A stretch of DNA of 64,000 nucleotides from Methylobacterium sp. J-048 (lineage in GTDB: Bacteria > Pseudomonadota > Alphaproteobacteria > Rhizobiales > Beijerinckiaceae), in the NCBI RefSeq assembly GCF_022829515.1, contig NZ_JAKSYL010000185.1, positions 51,376 to 115,375 on the forward strand. Direction: 5' to 3'. A program made the translations under genes and the position numbers. The first letter of the stretch is position 1, and each line of letters opens with the position of its first letter. Below, in pieces: positions 53,896 through 62,275 of the stretch. The notes under the pieces are model-generated. The model searched no databases and had not been told where the DNA came from. It saw only the letters and a program-made list of their open reading frames with translations.

Positions 53896-54816
53896 TCACG
53901 CGCCCGGCACGGAGCCGGACAGCTCGGGATCCAGCGTCCGCGCCAAGGTCCGGGCGATGGCGACGAGCGCGGTCACCATCGGGGTCGAGGGCTCCCGGCG
54001 CGGGGCGACGAGGCCGATCGTATGCTCCAGGTCCGGCGCGGTGATCGGGATCGCCCGCACCCCCGCCATCGGCCCGAGGGCGTCGACCAGGATCTCCGGC
54101 ATGATCGACGCCCAGCGCAGGGTGCGCACATGGGTCATCAGCACGATCATCGAGTTCGATTCGAGGGTCGCGGCCGGCTCCGCGCCCGATTCGCGGATCT
54201 GCTGGTCGATGATCCGCCGGTTCTGCATGTTCGGCGTCAGCAGGCAGAGCGGCAATTGCCCGGTCTCGGCCCAGGTGACGCTGCTGCGGCCGTCGAACGG
54301 GCCGCCATCGGCCGTGACCAGCCGGTAGCGCTCCCGATACAGCGGCACGGACACGACCCGGCCCAGGGGCTCGTTGTCGAGGTAGGTCAGGCCGGCATCG
54401 GCCTCCAGGTTCTCGATCAGCGAGAAGATGTCGGCCGAGGCGGCGGATTCGACCGTGAGCCGCACGTCCGGGTGGCGCTCGCCATACGGGGTGGTCAGGC
54501 TCACGATCATCGGCAGGGCCGTGGGGATCGCGGCGATGCGCAGGTGCCCGGTCAGGCCCCGGCGCAGGCCCGTGACCTCCTCGTGCATCGCCCGCGCGTC
54601 GGCCACGATGCGGCGGGCCCATTGGAGGACCCGCTCACCCTCGGGGGTGAAACCCTGGAAGCGCGAGCCGCGCAGCACGAGCTGCACGCCGAAGCGGTTC
54701 TCCAACTGCTTCACGCCGGCCGAGAGGGTCTGCTGCGTCACCCCGCAGGTCTCGGCCGCATGACCGAAATGCTGCTCGCGGGCGAGCGCGAGCAGGAAAT
54801 CCAGCTTGTCGATCAC
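53896..54816 (-). CDS. LysR-family regulator next to formate dehydrogenase genes
   Basis: A 306-residue LysR protein. HTH at 3-60 (LDFLLALAREQHFGHAAETC, then VTQQTLSAGVKQLENRFGV), effector domain with LTGHLRIAAIPTALPMIVSL and SVPLYRERYRLVTADGG. It lies downstream of the fds genes and of the carrier gene on the same strand, the place of FdsR-like regulators of NAD-linked formate dehydrogenases in other bacteria. Formate as effector is inference. The dyads upstream of fdsG and of the carrier are plausible targets. Confidence 0.87.
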   Translation of the reverse strand: MIDKLDFLLALAREQHFGHAAETCGVTQQTLSAGVKQLENRFGVQLVLRGSRFQGFTPEGERVLQWARRIVADARAMHEEVTGLRRGLTGHLRIAAIPTALPMIVSLTTPYGERHPDVRLTVESAASADIFSLIENLEADAGLTYLDNEPLGRVVSVPLYRERYRLVTADGGPFDGRSSVTWAETGQLPLCLLTPNMQNRRIIDQQIRESGAEPAATLESNSMIVLMTHVRTLRWASIMPEILVDALGPMAGVRAIPITAPDLEHTIGLVAPRREPSTPMVTALVAIARTLARTLDPELSGSVPGA

Positions 54817-54908
54817 GGCGGCATTCCGAACGACTCATGCCGGCAGGCTTTGGCATGCCAGAACGTAATCACCGGCAGGCCCCGCCACAACAGGCGACGG
54901 GCGCCCGC

Positions 54909-56570
54909 TCAGCGGAACAGGATGAACGCCTTCGACAGGGTGATGCCGATCCCCCAGAGGATCGGGATGCCGACCACCGCCCAGGCCAGCGCCGCGCCGG
55001 GGCTGAACCCGCCCCGGCCGATTCCGAACGAACCCGAGGCACGGACGGTCGCGGTGCCGGCCTGGGAGTCGAGGGCGGCGCGCTCGGAATCAGACATGAA
55101 CCAGCGGCCGGCGAGCGGCCGGATCAGCAGGTTGCAGACGAACCCCACGGCGAGGAACGCCGCCAGCACGTACATGGTCCGCCCGTAGAGATCCGCGCCC
55201 TGCACCCCGGAGGCGGCCTGGATCTCGCGGATCTTGGTGACCACGAACGGCCCGACGACGCCGGCGGTCGACCACGCGGTGAGCAGGCGGCCGTGGATCG
55301 CGCCCACGAACTGCGTGCCGAACACGTCGGCGAGGTAGGCCGGGATCGTCGCGAAGCCGCCGCCATACATCGACAGGATCACGCAGAAGAACCCGACGAA
55401 CAGAGCCTGCGAGCCGATCCCGGCGGCCCAGGGCGCGGCGGCGTAGAGCACGCCGCCCAGGGCGAAGAAGATCGCGTAGGTGAGCTTGCGGCCGATCCGG
55501 TCCGACATCGAGGCCCAGAAGAACCGGCCCAGGATGTTGAACAGCGAGAGCAGGCCGACGAAGCCGGCCGCGATCGCAGCGACTTGCGTCTTCTGGCCGC
55601 CGTCCAGGGCGGAGAATCCGGTGCCGGGCAGCCCGATCAGGGCGCCGACGAAAATTTCCTGGAGCATCGGCGAGGCGAGCGCCAGGACGCCGATCCCGGC
55701 CGAGACGTTGAGGCAGAGCACCAGCCAGATCATCCAGAACTGGACGGTCTTGTGCGCGTCCCGCAGGTGGACATGGCCCGAGGCGATCATGGCGTTCTTG
55801 GCCGCCGGCGGCGTCCAGCCGTCCGGGGCCCAGCCGGACGGCGGCACCCGGTAGCCGAAGGCACCGCCCAGCATGAACACGATGTAGCCCAGCCCCATCA
55901 CGGCGAGGGTCTGCCAGACGCCGACGGAATCGGCGCTCCGGAAGGTCTTGATCAGGCCGTCGGCCAGCGGCGAGCCGATCATCGCGCCGCCACCGAAGCC
56001 CATGATCGCCATGCCGGTGGCCATGCCGCGCCGGTCGGGGAACCACTTGATCAGCGTCGAGACCGGGGAGATGTAGCCGAGCCCCAGCCCGATGCCGCCG
56101 ATCAGGCCCATGCCGAGCCAGACCAGCCAGAGCTGGTGGAGATAGACGCCGAGCGCACCGATCAGGAAGCCGCCGCCCCAGCACAGGGCGGCCGCGATGC
56201 CGGCCTTGCGCGGCCCGGCCCGCTCCAGCCAGCCGCCGAACACGGCAGCCGAGAGGCCGAGCATCACGATCCCGATCGAGAAGACGATGACGAGATCGCT
56301 GACGCGCCAGTCGCAGGTGGTGGTGAACAGCGCCGTGATCACGCCCATGTCGGGGCAGGCGGCAGGGGCCGGCTGGCCGACGGACAGCGTCCGGCTCAGC
56401 GGCAGCCAGAACACCGACAGCCCGTAGGCCATGCCGATGCAGAGATGGATTGCGAGAGCCGCGGGCGGGACCAACCAGCGGTTGAAACCCGGTTTGGCGA
56501 CGATGCGCTCACGGGAAAGCCAGCCGTGATCGCTCCCGGACGCGACCGCGCCCGCCAGTTCTGAACGCAT
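54909..56570 (-). CDS. OFA-family oxalate/formate-type MFS carrier
   Basis: A 553-residue carrier of the oxalate/formate antiporter family: HLCIGMAYGLSVFWLPLSRT, GGIGLGLGYISPVSTLIKWF and PDRRGMATGMAIMGFGGGAM are family signatures. About twelve spans plus a long insertion in the middle and an extended tail; the usual length is about 420, so this is a long form. A link with formate or oxalate is supported by the fds genes just upstream. It begins with ATG at 56570 after GGAGGAAG; a stem-loop lies directly before that site. Confidence 0.9.
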   Translation of the reverse strand: MRSELAGAVASGSDHGWLSRERIVAKPGFNRWLVPPAALAIHLCIGMAYGLSVFWLPLSRTLSVGQPAPAACPDMGVITALFTTTCDWRVSDLVIVFSIGIVMLGLSAAVFGGWLERAGPRKAGIAAALCWGGGFLIGALGVYLHQLWLVWLGMGLIGGIGLGLGYISPVSTLIKWFPDRRGMATGMAIMGFGGGAMIGSPLADGLIKTFRSADSVGVWQTLAVMGLGYIVFMLGGAFGYRVPPSGWAPDGWTPPAAKNAMIASGHVHLRDAHKTVQFWMIWLVLCLNVSAGIGVLALASPMLQEIFVGALIGLPGTGFSALDGGQKTQVAAIAAGFVGLLSLFNILGRFFWASMSDRIGRKLTYAIFFALGGVLYAAAPWAAGIGSQALFVGFFCVILSMYGGGFATIPAYLADVFGTQFVGAIHGRLLTAWSTAGVVGPFVVTKIREIQAASGVQGADLYGRTMYVLAAFLAVGFVCNLLIRPLAGRWFMSDSERAALDSQAGTATVRASGSFGIGRGGFSPGAALAWAVVGIPILWGIGITLSKAFILFR

Positions 56571-56585
56571 CGAAACTTCCTCCGA

Positions 56586-56611
56586 GCCCGACTCTCTTGG
56601 GCGAGTCGGGC
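56586..56611 (-). promoter_or_regulatory. Leader stem-loop before the OFA carrier gene
   Basis: GCCCGACTC and GAGTCGGGC form a perfect nine-pair stem with an eight-base loop, ending three bases before the GGAGGAAG ribosome site of the carrier gene. No T run follows, so it is more likely a translation- or stability-affecting leader element than a terminator. Confidence 0.5.
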
Positions 56612-56621
56612 CGCGGTGTAA

Positions 56622-56650
56622 GCTTAACCGTTCGGCCAGCCGGGTGCCAA
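56622..56650 (-). promoter_or_regulatory. Possible promoter of the OFA carrier gene
   Basis: On the minus strand, TTGGCA (56650-56645), 17 bases, TTAAGC (56627-56622). The start of transcription would fall near 56615, placing the stem-loop at the extreme 5' end of the message. A second element, the 12-base palindrome CAACGCGCGTTG, lies upstream at 56727-56738. Confidence 0.4.
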
Positions 56651-56726
56651 CACGCGCAACAATCTGGAGCGCGATCCAATCGCCGGATCAACCGCGAGGA
56701 ATGCGGATTCCATCCTTGCACACGCA

Positions 56727-56738
56727 CAACGCGCGTTG
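56727..56738. promoter_or_regulatory. Palindrome CAACGCGCGTTG upstream of the OFA promoter
   Basis: A perfect 12-base palindrome about 77 bases upstream of the predicted -35 box, inside the 237-base gap between fdsD and the carrier gene. It is flanked by GTTGCGTG, and TTGCGTG also appears in the dyad at 62212 upstream of fdsG. A shared regulator is possible. Confidence 0.35.
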
Positions 56739-56807
56739 CGTGGCTGGAAGTCCGTGTTGAGCGCGGTCGCTGACGCCGAAACGGTATCCACTTCGGCGGC
56801 GAACGCA

Positions 56808-57101
56808 CTATCCGGCGTCGCTGGCGCCCTCGCCGAGCTTCTGCGGGTCGCGGGTCGCCGGGCGCACCGGGCTCTCGGCCTGGGGCTCGGCGCCGCGCAG
56901 GGCCCGCTGCACCAGGCTGTCGGCCCGGTCGCCCATCTCCGGCAGGGCGGCCTCGAGCTTCGAGACCATCTTGGGCGTCCAGAACGCCGTGATGTGCTTG
57001 TGCACCCCGGCCACCGCCTCGTCCTCCGGGTAGGACCGGAAGAACGTGGCGATCTGGTTCGCCATCCGGAGGAGCTTGTCCTCCTGGGTCTGCGCGCTCA
57101 T
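56808..57101 (-). CDS. fdsD: Formate dehydrogenase delta subunit
   Basis: A 97-residue FdsD: RMANQIATFFRSYPEDEAVA followed by GVHKHITAFWTPKMVSKLEA, the family core. It is a small protein needed for assembly or activity of NAD-linked formate dehydrogenases. The ATG at 57101 lies four bases after the fdsA stop codon; an upstream ATG at 57134 would overlap fdsA. The last gene of the run; FdsC/FdhD does not lie between fdsA and fdsD. Confidence 0.92.
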   Translation of the reverse strand: MSAQTQEDKLLRMANQIATFFRSYPEDEAVAGVHKHITAFWTPKMVSKLEAALPEMGDRADSLVQRALRGAEPQAESPVRPATRDPQKLGEGASDAG

Positions 57102-57105
57102 CGGC

Positions 57106-59967
57106 TCACTCCGCCGCGTCGAGTGTCTGGGCAATGCGCGTCAGCGAAAAGTCCTCCTCGTAGAACTTCGCCTGCCAGTCGGACGGCCGGTTGGTCCGCC
57201 GGACCTGCACCGCGGTCACCTTGTATTCCGGGCAGTTGGTCGCCCAGTCCGAGTAGTCGGTGGTGATGACGTTGGCGCCGGTCTTGGCGTGGTGGAACGT
57301 GGTGTAGACCACGCCCGGCTGCATCCGCTCCGAGACCTTGGCCTTCAGGGCGATGTCGCCGGACCGGCTCTCCAGGGAGACCAGATCGCCCTCGACGATG
57401 CCGCGCAGCTCGGCATCGAACGGATGGATTTCCAGCACGTCCTCCTCGTGCCAACGCGAGTTCTCGGTGCGCCGGGTCTGCGCGCCGACATTGTACTGGG
57501 ACAGGATCCGGCCCGTGGTCAGGATCAGCGGGAACTTCGCCCCCGTCCGCTCCTCGGTGGCCACGAACTCGGTGATCATGAACCGGCCCTTGCCGCGGAC
57601 GAAGCGATCCACGTGCATCATCGGCGTGCCGAGCGGCGCCTTCTCGTTGCAGGGCCACTGTACCGAGCCCAGCTCGTCAAGCTTGGCGTAGGACACGCCG
57701 GTGAAGCTCGGGGTCAGGCCCGCGATCTCGTCCATGATCTCGGACGGGTGGCTGTACGCCATCGTGTAGCCCAGCGCGTTGGCGAGCAGCACCGTGCCCT
57801 CCCAGTCGCCGTAGCCGCCCATCGGGGGCATCACCTTGCGCACGCGGGAGATGCGGCGCTCGGCGTTGGTGAAGGTGCCGTCCTTCTCCAGGAACGACGC
57901 CCCCGGCAGGAAGACGTGGGCGTATTTCGCGGTCTCGTTCAGGAATAGGTCCTGGATGACGATGCATTCCATCGCCTTGAGGCCGGACGTGACGTGGTGC
58001 GTGTCGGGGTCCGACTGCGCGATGTCCTCGCCCTGGATGTACAGGCCCTTGAACGAGCCATCGACGGCCTCGTCCAGCATGTTGGTGATGCGCAGGCCCG
58101 GCGCGTTGTCGAGCTTGGCGCCCCACAGGGCCTCGAAGCTCTCGCGGGTGGCATCGTCCGAGACGTGGCGGTAGCCAGTGAGCTCGTGCGGGAACGAGCC
58201 CATGTCGCAGGAGCCCTGGACGTTGTTCTGGCCGCGCAGCGGGTTCACGCCGGCGCCGAGCTTGCCGATGTTGCCGGTGGCCATGGCGATGTTGGCCATG
58301 CCCATCACCATGGTCGAGCCCTGGCTGTGCTCGGTGACGCCCAGCCCGTAATAGATGCCGGCCGCGCCGCCCGTGGCGTAGAGCCGGGCCGCGGCGCGGA
58401 CCTCGGCCGGGTCGAGGCCGGTGAAGGTCTGCTGCGCCTCCGGGGAGTGGCGCTCCTCGGCGATGAACCGGGCCCAGGTCTCGAACTCGGCGAGATCGCA
58501 GCGCTCGCGGACATAGGCCTCGTCGATCAGCCCCTCGGTGACGATGACGTGCGCCAGCGAGTTGATGAAGGCGACGTTGGAGCCGGGCTTCAGCGGCAGG
58601 TGGTAGTCGGCCTTGATGTGGGGCGACTTCACCAGATCGATCTTGCGCGGATCCGCGACGATCAGCTTGGCGCCCTGGCGCAGGCGCTTCTTCATCCGCG
58701 AGCCGAAGACCGGGTGGCCGTCGGTCGGGTTGGCGCCGATCACCAGGATCACGTCGGAGTTCTCGACCGACTTGAAGTCCTGGGTGCCGGCCGAGGTGCC
58801 CAGCGTCGACATCAGGCCGTAGCCGGTCGGCGAATGGCAGACGCGGGCGCAGGTATCGACGTTGTTGTTGCCGAAGGCGGCGCGCACGAGCTTCTGGACG
58901 AGGTAGGCCTCCTCGTTGGTGCAGCGCGACGAGGTGATGCCGCCGACTGAATCTTTTCCGTATGTCGCCTGGATGCGCTTAAATTCGCTGGCGGCATGCG
59001 CGATGGCTTCGTCCCAAGACACCTCGCGCCACGGATCCGTGATCTTGGCGCGGATCATCGGCTTGGTGATGCGGTCCTTGTGGGTGGCGTAGCCGTAGGC
59101 GAAGCGGCCCTTGACGCAGCTATGGCCCTCGTTGGCCTTGCCGCCCTTGTAGGGCACCATGCGCACGACGCGGGTGCCCTGCATCTCGGCCTTGAACGAG
59201 CAGCCGACGCCGCAATAGGCGCAGGTCGTCACCTCGGCGTGCTCGGGCTGGCCGAACTCGTGGATCGACTTTTCCTGCAACGTGGCCGTCGGACACGCCT
59301 GCACGCAGGCGCCGCAGGAGACGCATTCCGATTCCATGAAGTTGGTCGGGCCCGCCGCCACGCGGCTGTCGAAGCCGCGGCCCGCGATGGTGAGTGCGAA
59401 GGTGCCCTGCACCTCCTCGCAGGCGCGGACGCAGCGGTTGCAGACGATGCACTTCGACGGATCGTAGGTGAAGTACGGGTTCGACTCGTCCTTCGGCAGA
59501 TACTTCTCGGCGCTCGGCACGACGTGGTTGTCGCCCTCGTAGCCGTAGCGCACGTCGCGCAGGCCGACGACGCCGGCCATGTCCTGCAATTCGCAATCGC
59601 CGTTGGCAGCGCAGGTGAGGCAGGTCAGCGGGTGATCGGAGATGTAGAGCTCCATCACGCCCTTGCGGAGCTTGGCCAGCTTGTCGGTCTGCGTGCGCAC
59701 GACCATGCCGTTCTCGGCCGGCGTCGTGCAGGAGGCCGGTGTGCCGCGCCGCCCCTCGATCTCGACGAGGCACAGGCGGCAGGAGCCGAACGGCTCCAGC
59801 GAGTCGGTGGCGCACAGCTTCGGGATCTGGGTGCCGGCATGCATCGCCGCCGCCATCACCGAGGTGCCGGCCGGCACCGTCACGTCCATCCCGTCGATGG
59901 TCAGGGTGACGGTCTGCTCCGCCACGCGGATCGGCGTGCCGTAGTCGATCTCTTTGATGAGGGCCAT
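57106..59967 (-). CDS. fdsA: NAD-dependent formate dehydrogenase, alpha (catalytic) subunit
   Basis: A 953-residue catalytic subunit. N-terminal [2Fe-2S] domain (FGSCRLCLVEIEG), NuoG-like His-Cys3 cluster site (HPLTCLTCAANGDCELQ near 110), two [4Fe-4S] ferredoxin motifs (CIVCNRCVRACEEV; CVSCGACVQACP), the FDH-type [4Fe-4S] CAYCGVGCSF, and the bis-MGD domain with the metal-ligand cysteine and catalytic histidine in CARVCHSPTGYG near 375. It is a cysteine, not selenocysteine, enzyme. It oxidises formate to CO2 with electrons passing to FdsB/G and NAD. Start has GAGGAGG six bases upstream; ten bases separate it from fdsB. Mo versus W cannot be told. Confidence 0.97.
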   Translation of the reverse strand: MALIKEIDYGTPIRVAEQTVTLTIDGMDVTVPAGTSVMAAAMHAGTQIPKLCATDSLEPFGSCRLCLVEIEGRRGTPASCTTPAENGMVVRTQTDKLAKLRKGVMELYISDHPLTCLTCAANGDCELQDMAGVVGLRDVRYGYEGDNHVVPSAEKYLPKDESNPYFTYDPSKCIVCNRCVRACEEVQGTFALTIAGRGFDSRVAAGPTNFMESECVSCGACVQACPTATLQEKSIHEFGQPEHAEVTTCAYCGVGCSFKAEMQGTRVVRMVPYKGGKANEGHSCVKGRFAYGYATHKDRITKPMIRAKITDPWREVSWDEAIAHAASEFKRIQATYGKDSVGGITSSRCTNEEAYLVQKLVRAAFGNNNVDTCARVCHSPTGYGLMSTLGTSAGTQDFKSVENSDVILVIGANPTDGHPVFGSRMKKRLRQGAKLIVADPRKIDLVKSPHIKADYHLPLKPGSNVAFINSLAHVIVTEGLIDEAYVRERCDLAEFETWARFIAEERHSPEAQQTFTGLDPAEVRAAARLYATGGAAGIYYGLGVTEHSQGSTMVMGMANIAMATGNIGKLGAGVNPLRGQNNVQGSCDMGSFPHELTGYRHVSDDATRESFEALWGAKLDNAPGLRITNMLDEAVDGSFKGLYIQGEDIAQSDPDTHHVTSGLKAMECIVIQDLFLNETAKYAHVFLPGASFLEKDGTFTNAERRISRVRKVMPPMGGYGDWEGTVLLANALGYTMAYSHPSEIMDEIAGLTPSFTGVSYAKLDELGSVQWPCNEKAPLGTPMMHVDRFVRGKGRFMITEFVATEERTGAKFPLILTTGRILSQYNVGAQTRRTENSRWHEEDVLEIHPFDAELRGIVEGDLVSLESRSGDIALKAKVSERMQPGVVYTTFHHAKTGANVITTDYSDWATNCPEYKVTAVQVRRTNRPSDWQAKFYEEDFSLTRIAQTLDAAE

Positions 59968-59977
59968 GGAAGCCTCC

Positions 59978-61537
59978 TCACTCAGCCGCGACGGGCAGCG
60001 AGCCCGCGCGGGTGAAATCCTCGGGGAAATGGGTGATCGCGCTCATCACGGGCATCGGCGTGAGCCCGCCCATGGCGCAGAGCGACCCATCGGTCATGAC
60101 CTCGCAGAGGTCCTCGATCAGCTTCAGGTTCGTCTCCGGCCGGATGCCGGCGATGACCTTGTCCATGGTCTCGACGCCACGGGTCGCGCCGATGCGGCAG
60201 GGGGTGCACTTGCCGCAGGATTCGGTGGCGCAGAACTCGAAGGCGAAGCGCGCTTGGGCGGCCATGTCGACGGTGTCGTCGAACACCACGATGCCGCCAT
60301 GGCCGACGAGGCCCTTCTTGGCGGCCATCGCCTCGTAGTCGAGGGGCGTGTCGAGCAGGTGATCGGGGAAATAGGCCCCGAGCGGACCGCCGACCTGCAC
60401 GGCCCGCACCGGTCGGCCCGAACGGGTGCCGCCGCCGTAATCCTCGATCACCTCGCGCAGCGTCACGCCGAAGGCGAGCTCGATCAGGCCGCCATGCTTG
60501 ATGTTGCCGGCGAGCTGGATCGGCAGGGTGCCGAGCGAGCGGCCCATGCCGTAATCGGCGTAGGCCCCGGCCCCGTTCTCAAGGATCCACGGCACGGCCG
60601 TGAAGGTCATGACGTTGTTGACCAGCGTCGGCTTACCCAAAAACCCCTTGAGCGCCGGGATCGGCGGCTTGGCCCGCACGATGCCGCGCTTGCCCTCCAG
60701 GCTCTCCAGCAGCGAGGTCTCCTCGCCGCAGATATAGGCGCCCGCCCCGAGCCGGACCTCCAGATGGAAGCTTTTGCCGGATCCCAGGATATCGGCGCCG
60801 AGCACGCCAGCGTCGATGCCGTTGGCGATCGCCTCCTTCAGGGTGGCGAAGGCCTGGGGGTATTCGGAGCGCAGGTAGATGTAGCCCCGGGTCGCGCCGG
60901 TCGCGATCGCCGCGATGGTCATGCCCTCGATGAGGTTGAAGGGGTCGCCCTCCATCATCATCCGGTCGGCGAAGGTGCCGGAATCGCCCTCGTCTGCGTT
61001 GCAGACGACGTACTTTTGCTCGCTCTTGGCGAGCATCACGGTGTTCCACTTGATCCCGGCCGGGAAGCCGGCGCCGCCGCGGCCGCGCAGGCCGGAATCG
61101 CGCACCGCCGCGACGATGCCCTCGGCGTCGAGCTTCAGCGCGGCTTCGAGACCGCGATAGCCGCCATGGGCCCGGTAATCGGCCACCGAGACCGGATCGA
61201 CCACGCCGCAGCGGTGGAAGGTCAGACGCTGCTGGCGGGCCAGGAACGGGATTTTTTGGGGGTCGCCGAGACGCAGGGGGTGATCGCCGCCCGTGGCGAG
61301 GCCGGCATCGAGCAGGGCGTCGACATCCGAGACCTTGACCGGCCCATAGGCGACCCGACCCTCCGGTGTGGCGACCTCGACCATCGGCTCGAGCCAGAAC
61401 AGGCCGCGGGAGCCGGTGCGCACGATGGTCACGTCGAGGCCGCGGCGCTCAGCGCCCGCGAACAGGGCCCGGGCGAACTTGTTGGCGCCGAGGCCCAAAG
61501 CCACGGCGTCCCGGGGGACGTAAAGGGTGACGCTCAC
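59978..61537 (-). CDS. fdsB: NAD-dependent formate dehydrogenase, beta (NAD/FMN) subunit
   Basis: A 519-residue NuoF-like subunit. A thioredoxin-like N-terminal region without cluster cysteines, then the NAD/FMN sites GRGGAGFPAGIKW near 150 and VVCNADEGDSGTFADRMM, GAGAYICGEETSLLESLEG and the [4Fe-4S] site ESCGKCTPCRIG near 440. It passes electrons to NAD. It starts with GTG (VSVTLYVPRD) in a four-base overlap with the fdsG stop, so the two are coupled. Confidence 0.97.
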   Translation of the reverse strand: MSVTLYVPRDAVALGLGANKFARALFAGAERRGLDVTIVRTGSRGLFWLEPMVEVATPEGRVAYGPVKVSDVDALLDAGLATGGDHPLRLGDPQKIPFLARQQRLTFHRCGVVDPVSVADYRAHGGYRGLEAALKLDAEGIVAAVRDSGLRGRGGAGFPAGIKWNTVMLAKSEQKYVVCNADEGDSGTFADRMMMEGDPFNLIEGMTIAAIATGATRGYIYLRSEYPQAFATLKEAIANGIDAGVLGADILGSGKSFHLEVRLGAGAYICGEETSLLESLEGKRGIVRAKPPIPALKGFLGKPTLVNNVMTFTAVPWILENGAGAYADYGMGRSLGTLPIQLAGNIKHGGLIELAFGVTLREVIEDYGGGTRSGRPVRAVQVGGPLGAYFPDHLLDTPLDYEAMAAKKGLVGHGGIVVFDDTVDMAAQARFAFEFCATESCGKCTPCRIGATRGVETMDKVIAGIRPETNLKLIEDLCEVMTDGSLCAMGGLTPMPVMSAITHFPEDFTRAGSLPVAAE

Positions 61538-62019
61538 TGGCGGGTCTCCCGCTTGGTTTCGGCCAGCGCCTCGTCGAGGGCGTCGGCGGTCAGGTGGGCC
61601 ACCGGCTCGCCGTCGATGAGGGCCGCGGGGCCGTTGGCGCAGAGGCCGAGGCAGTAGACCGGCTCGACCGTGGCGCTGCCGTCGGCGGTGGTCTCGTGCC
61701 AATCGCAGCCCAGGCGGGCGAGGATCTCGCGATGGAGCTTGTCCGAACCCATGGCCTGGCAGGCCTCGGCCCGGCACAGCTTCACCTCGTGGCGGCCAGC
61801 CGGATGGGCGCGGAAGTCATGGTAGAAGGTGATGCAGCCATGCACCTCGGCGCGCGACAGGTTCAGCGCGTCGGCGATCAGCGGCACGGCGCCGCCATCG
61901 ACATACCCGAAGGTCTCCTGCAGCGCGTGCAGGATCGGCAGCGTCGCGCCTTCGAGATGGGTGTGCTCAGCAATGATCCCGGTCGCGCGTTCCGCACTCC
62001 AGGGCTCGTGACCCGCCAT
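61534..62019 (-). CDS. fdsG: NAD-dependent formate dehydrogenase, gamma ([2Fe-2S]) subunit
   Basis: A 161-residue NuoE-like protein: TLPILHALQETFGYVDGGAV, CITFYHDFRAHPAGRHEVKL, and the [2Fe-2S] cysteines in CRAEACQAMGSDKL and YCLGLCANGPAALIDGEP (C-x4-C ... C-x3-C). It is the first gene of fdsGBAD. Upstream lie 256 bases without a gene, holding two TTGC-type dyads. Confidence 0.96.
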   Translation of the reverse strand: MAGHEPWSAERATGIIAEHTHLEGATLPILHALQETFGYVDGGAVPLIADALNLSRAEVHGCITFYHDFRAHPAGRHEVKLCRAEACQAMGSDKLHREILARLGCDWHETTADGSATVEPVYCLGLCANGPAALIDGEPVAHLTADALDEALAETKRETRQ

Positions 62020-62211
62020 GGTTTCCAGCCCAGTCTGTTCTTCTTCTAAAGCGAAGTGGAACAGAAATGCCGAACCCCATCAATGGCGCAGTCCGGTCGG
62101 CCGACAAAGGATCTCTGTTAACCTGTCACCCGCGCGATGGTCGCGGACGGGCGATGCAATAAGTCATTCTCAAGGCGTTGGTTTCTGTCGCTCGCGAGCC
62201 GCCAGAAATTC

Positions 62212-62226
62212 TTGCGTGCACCGCAA
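62212..62226. promoter_or_regulatory. Dyad TTGCG-TGCAC-CGCAA upstream of fdsG
   Basis: Perfect five-base arms with a five-base centre; it contains the T-N11-A core of LysR sites (TGCGTGCACCGCA). It lies about 195 bases upstream of fdsG. Confidence 0.4.
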
Positions 62227-62240
62227 CATCGATTTGTGCC

Positions 62241-62256
62241 ATGCAAGAAATTGCAT
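62241..62256. promoter_or_regulatory. Dyad ATGCAA-GAAA-TTGCAT upstream of fdsG
   Basis: Perfect six-base arms around GAAA, flanked by TGCC and (offset by two bases) GGCA. With the neighbouring TTGCG dyad and an ATGCAAT at 62154 it marks the upstream region of the fds run. It sits just past the 3' end of the GST-like gene, so it cannot belong to that gene's promoter. Confidence 0.45.
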
Positions 62257-62275
62257 CCGGCAGGCAGACGGGGTC

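Noticed and set aside
54837..56564. 575-codon open frame on the + strand
   Set aside because: Antisense to the OFA carrier; product is charged and repetitive, whereas the - strand gives twelve membrane spans and family motifs.
59954..61657. 567-codon open frame on the + strand
   Set aside because: Mirror of fdsB/fdsG, whose cofactor motifs are complete on the - strand.
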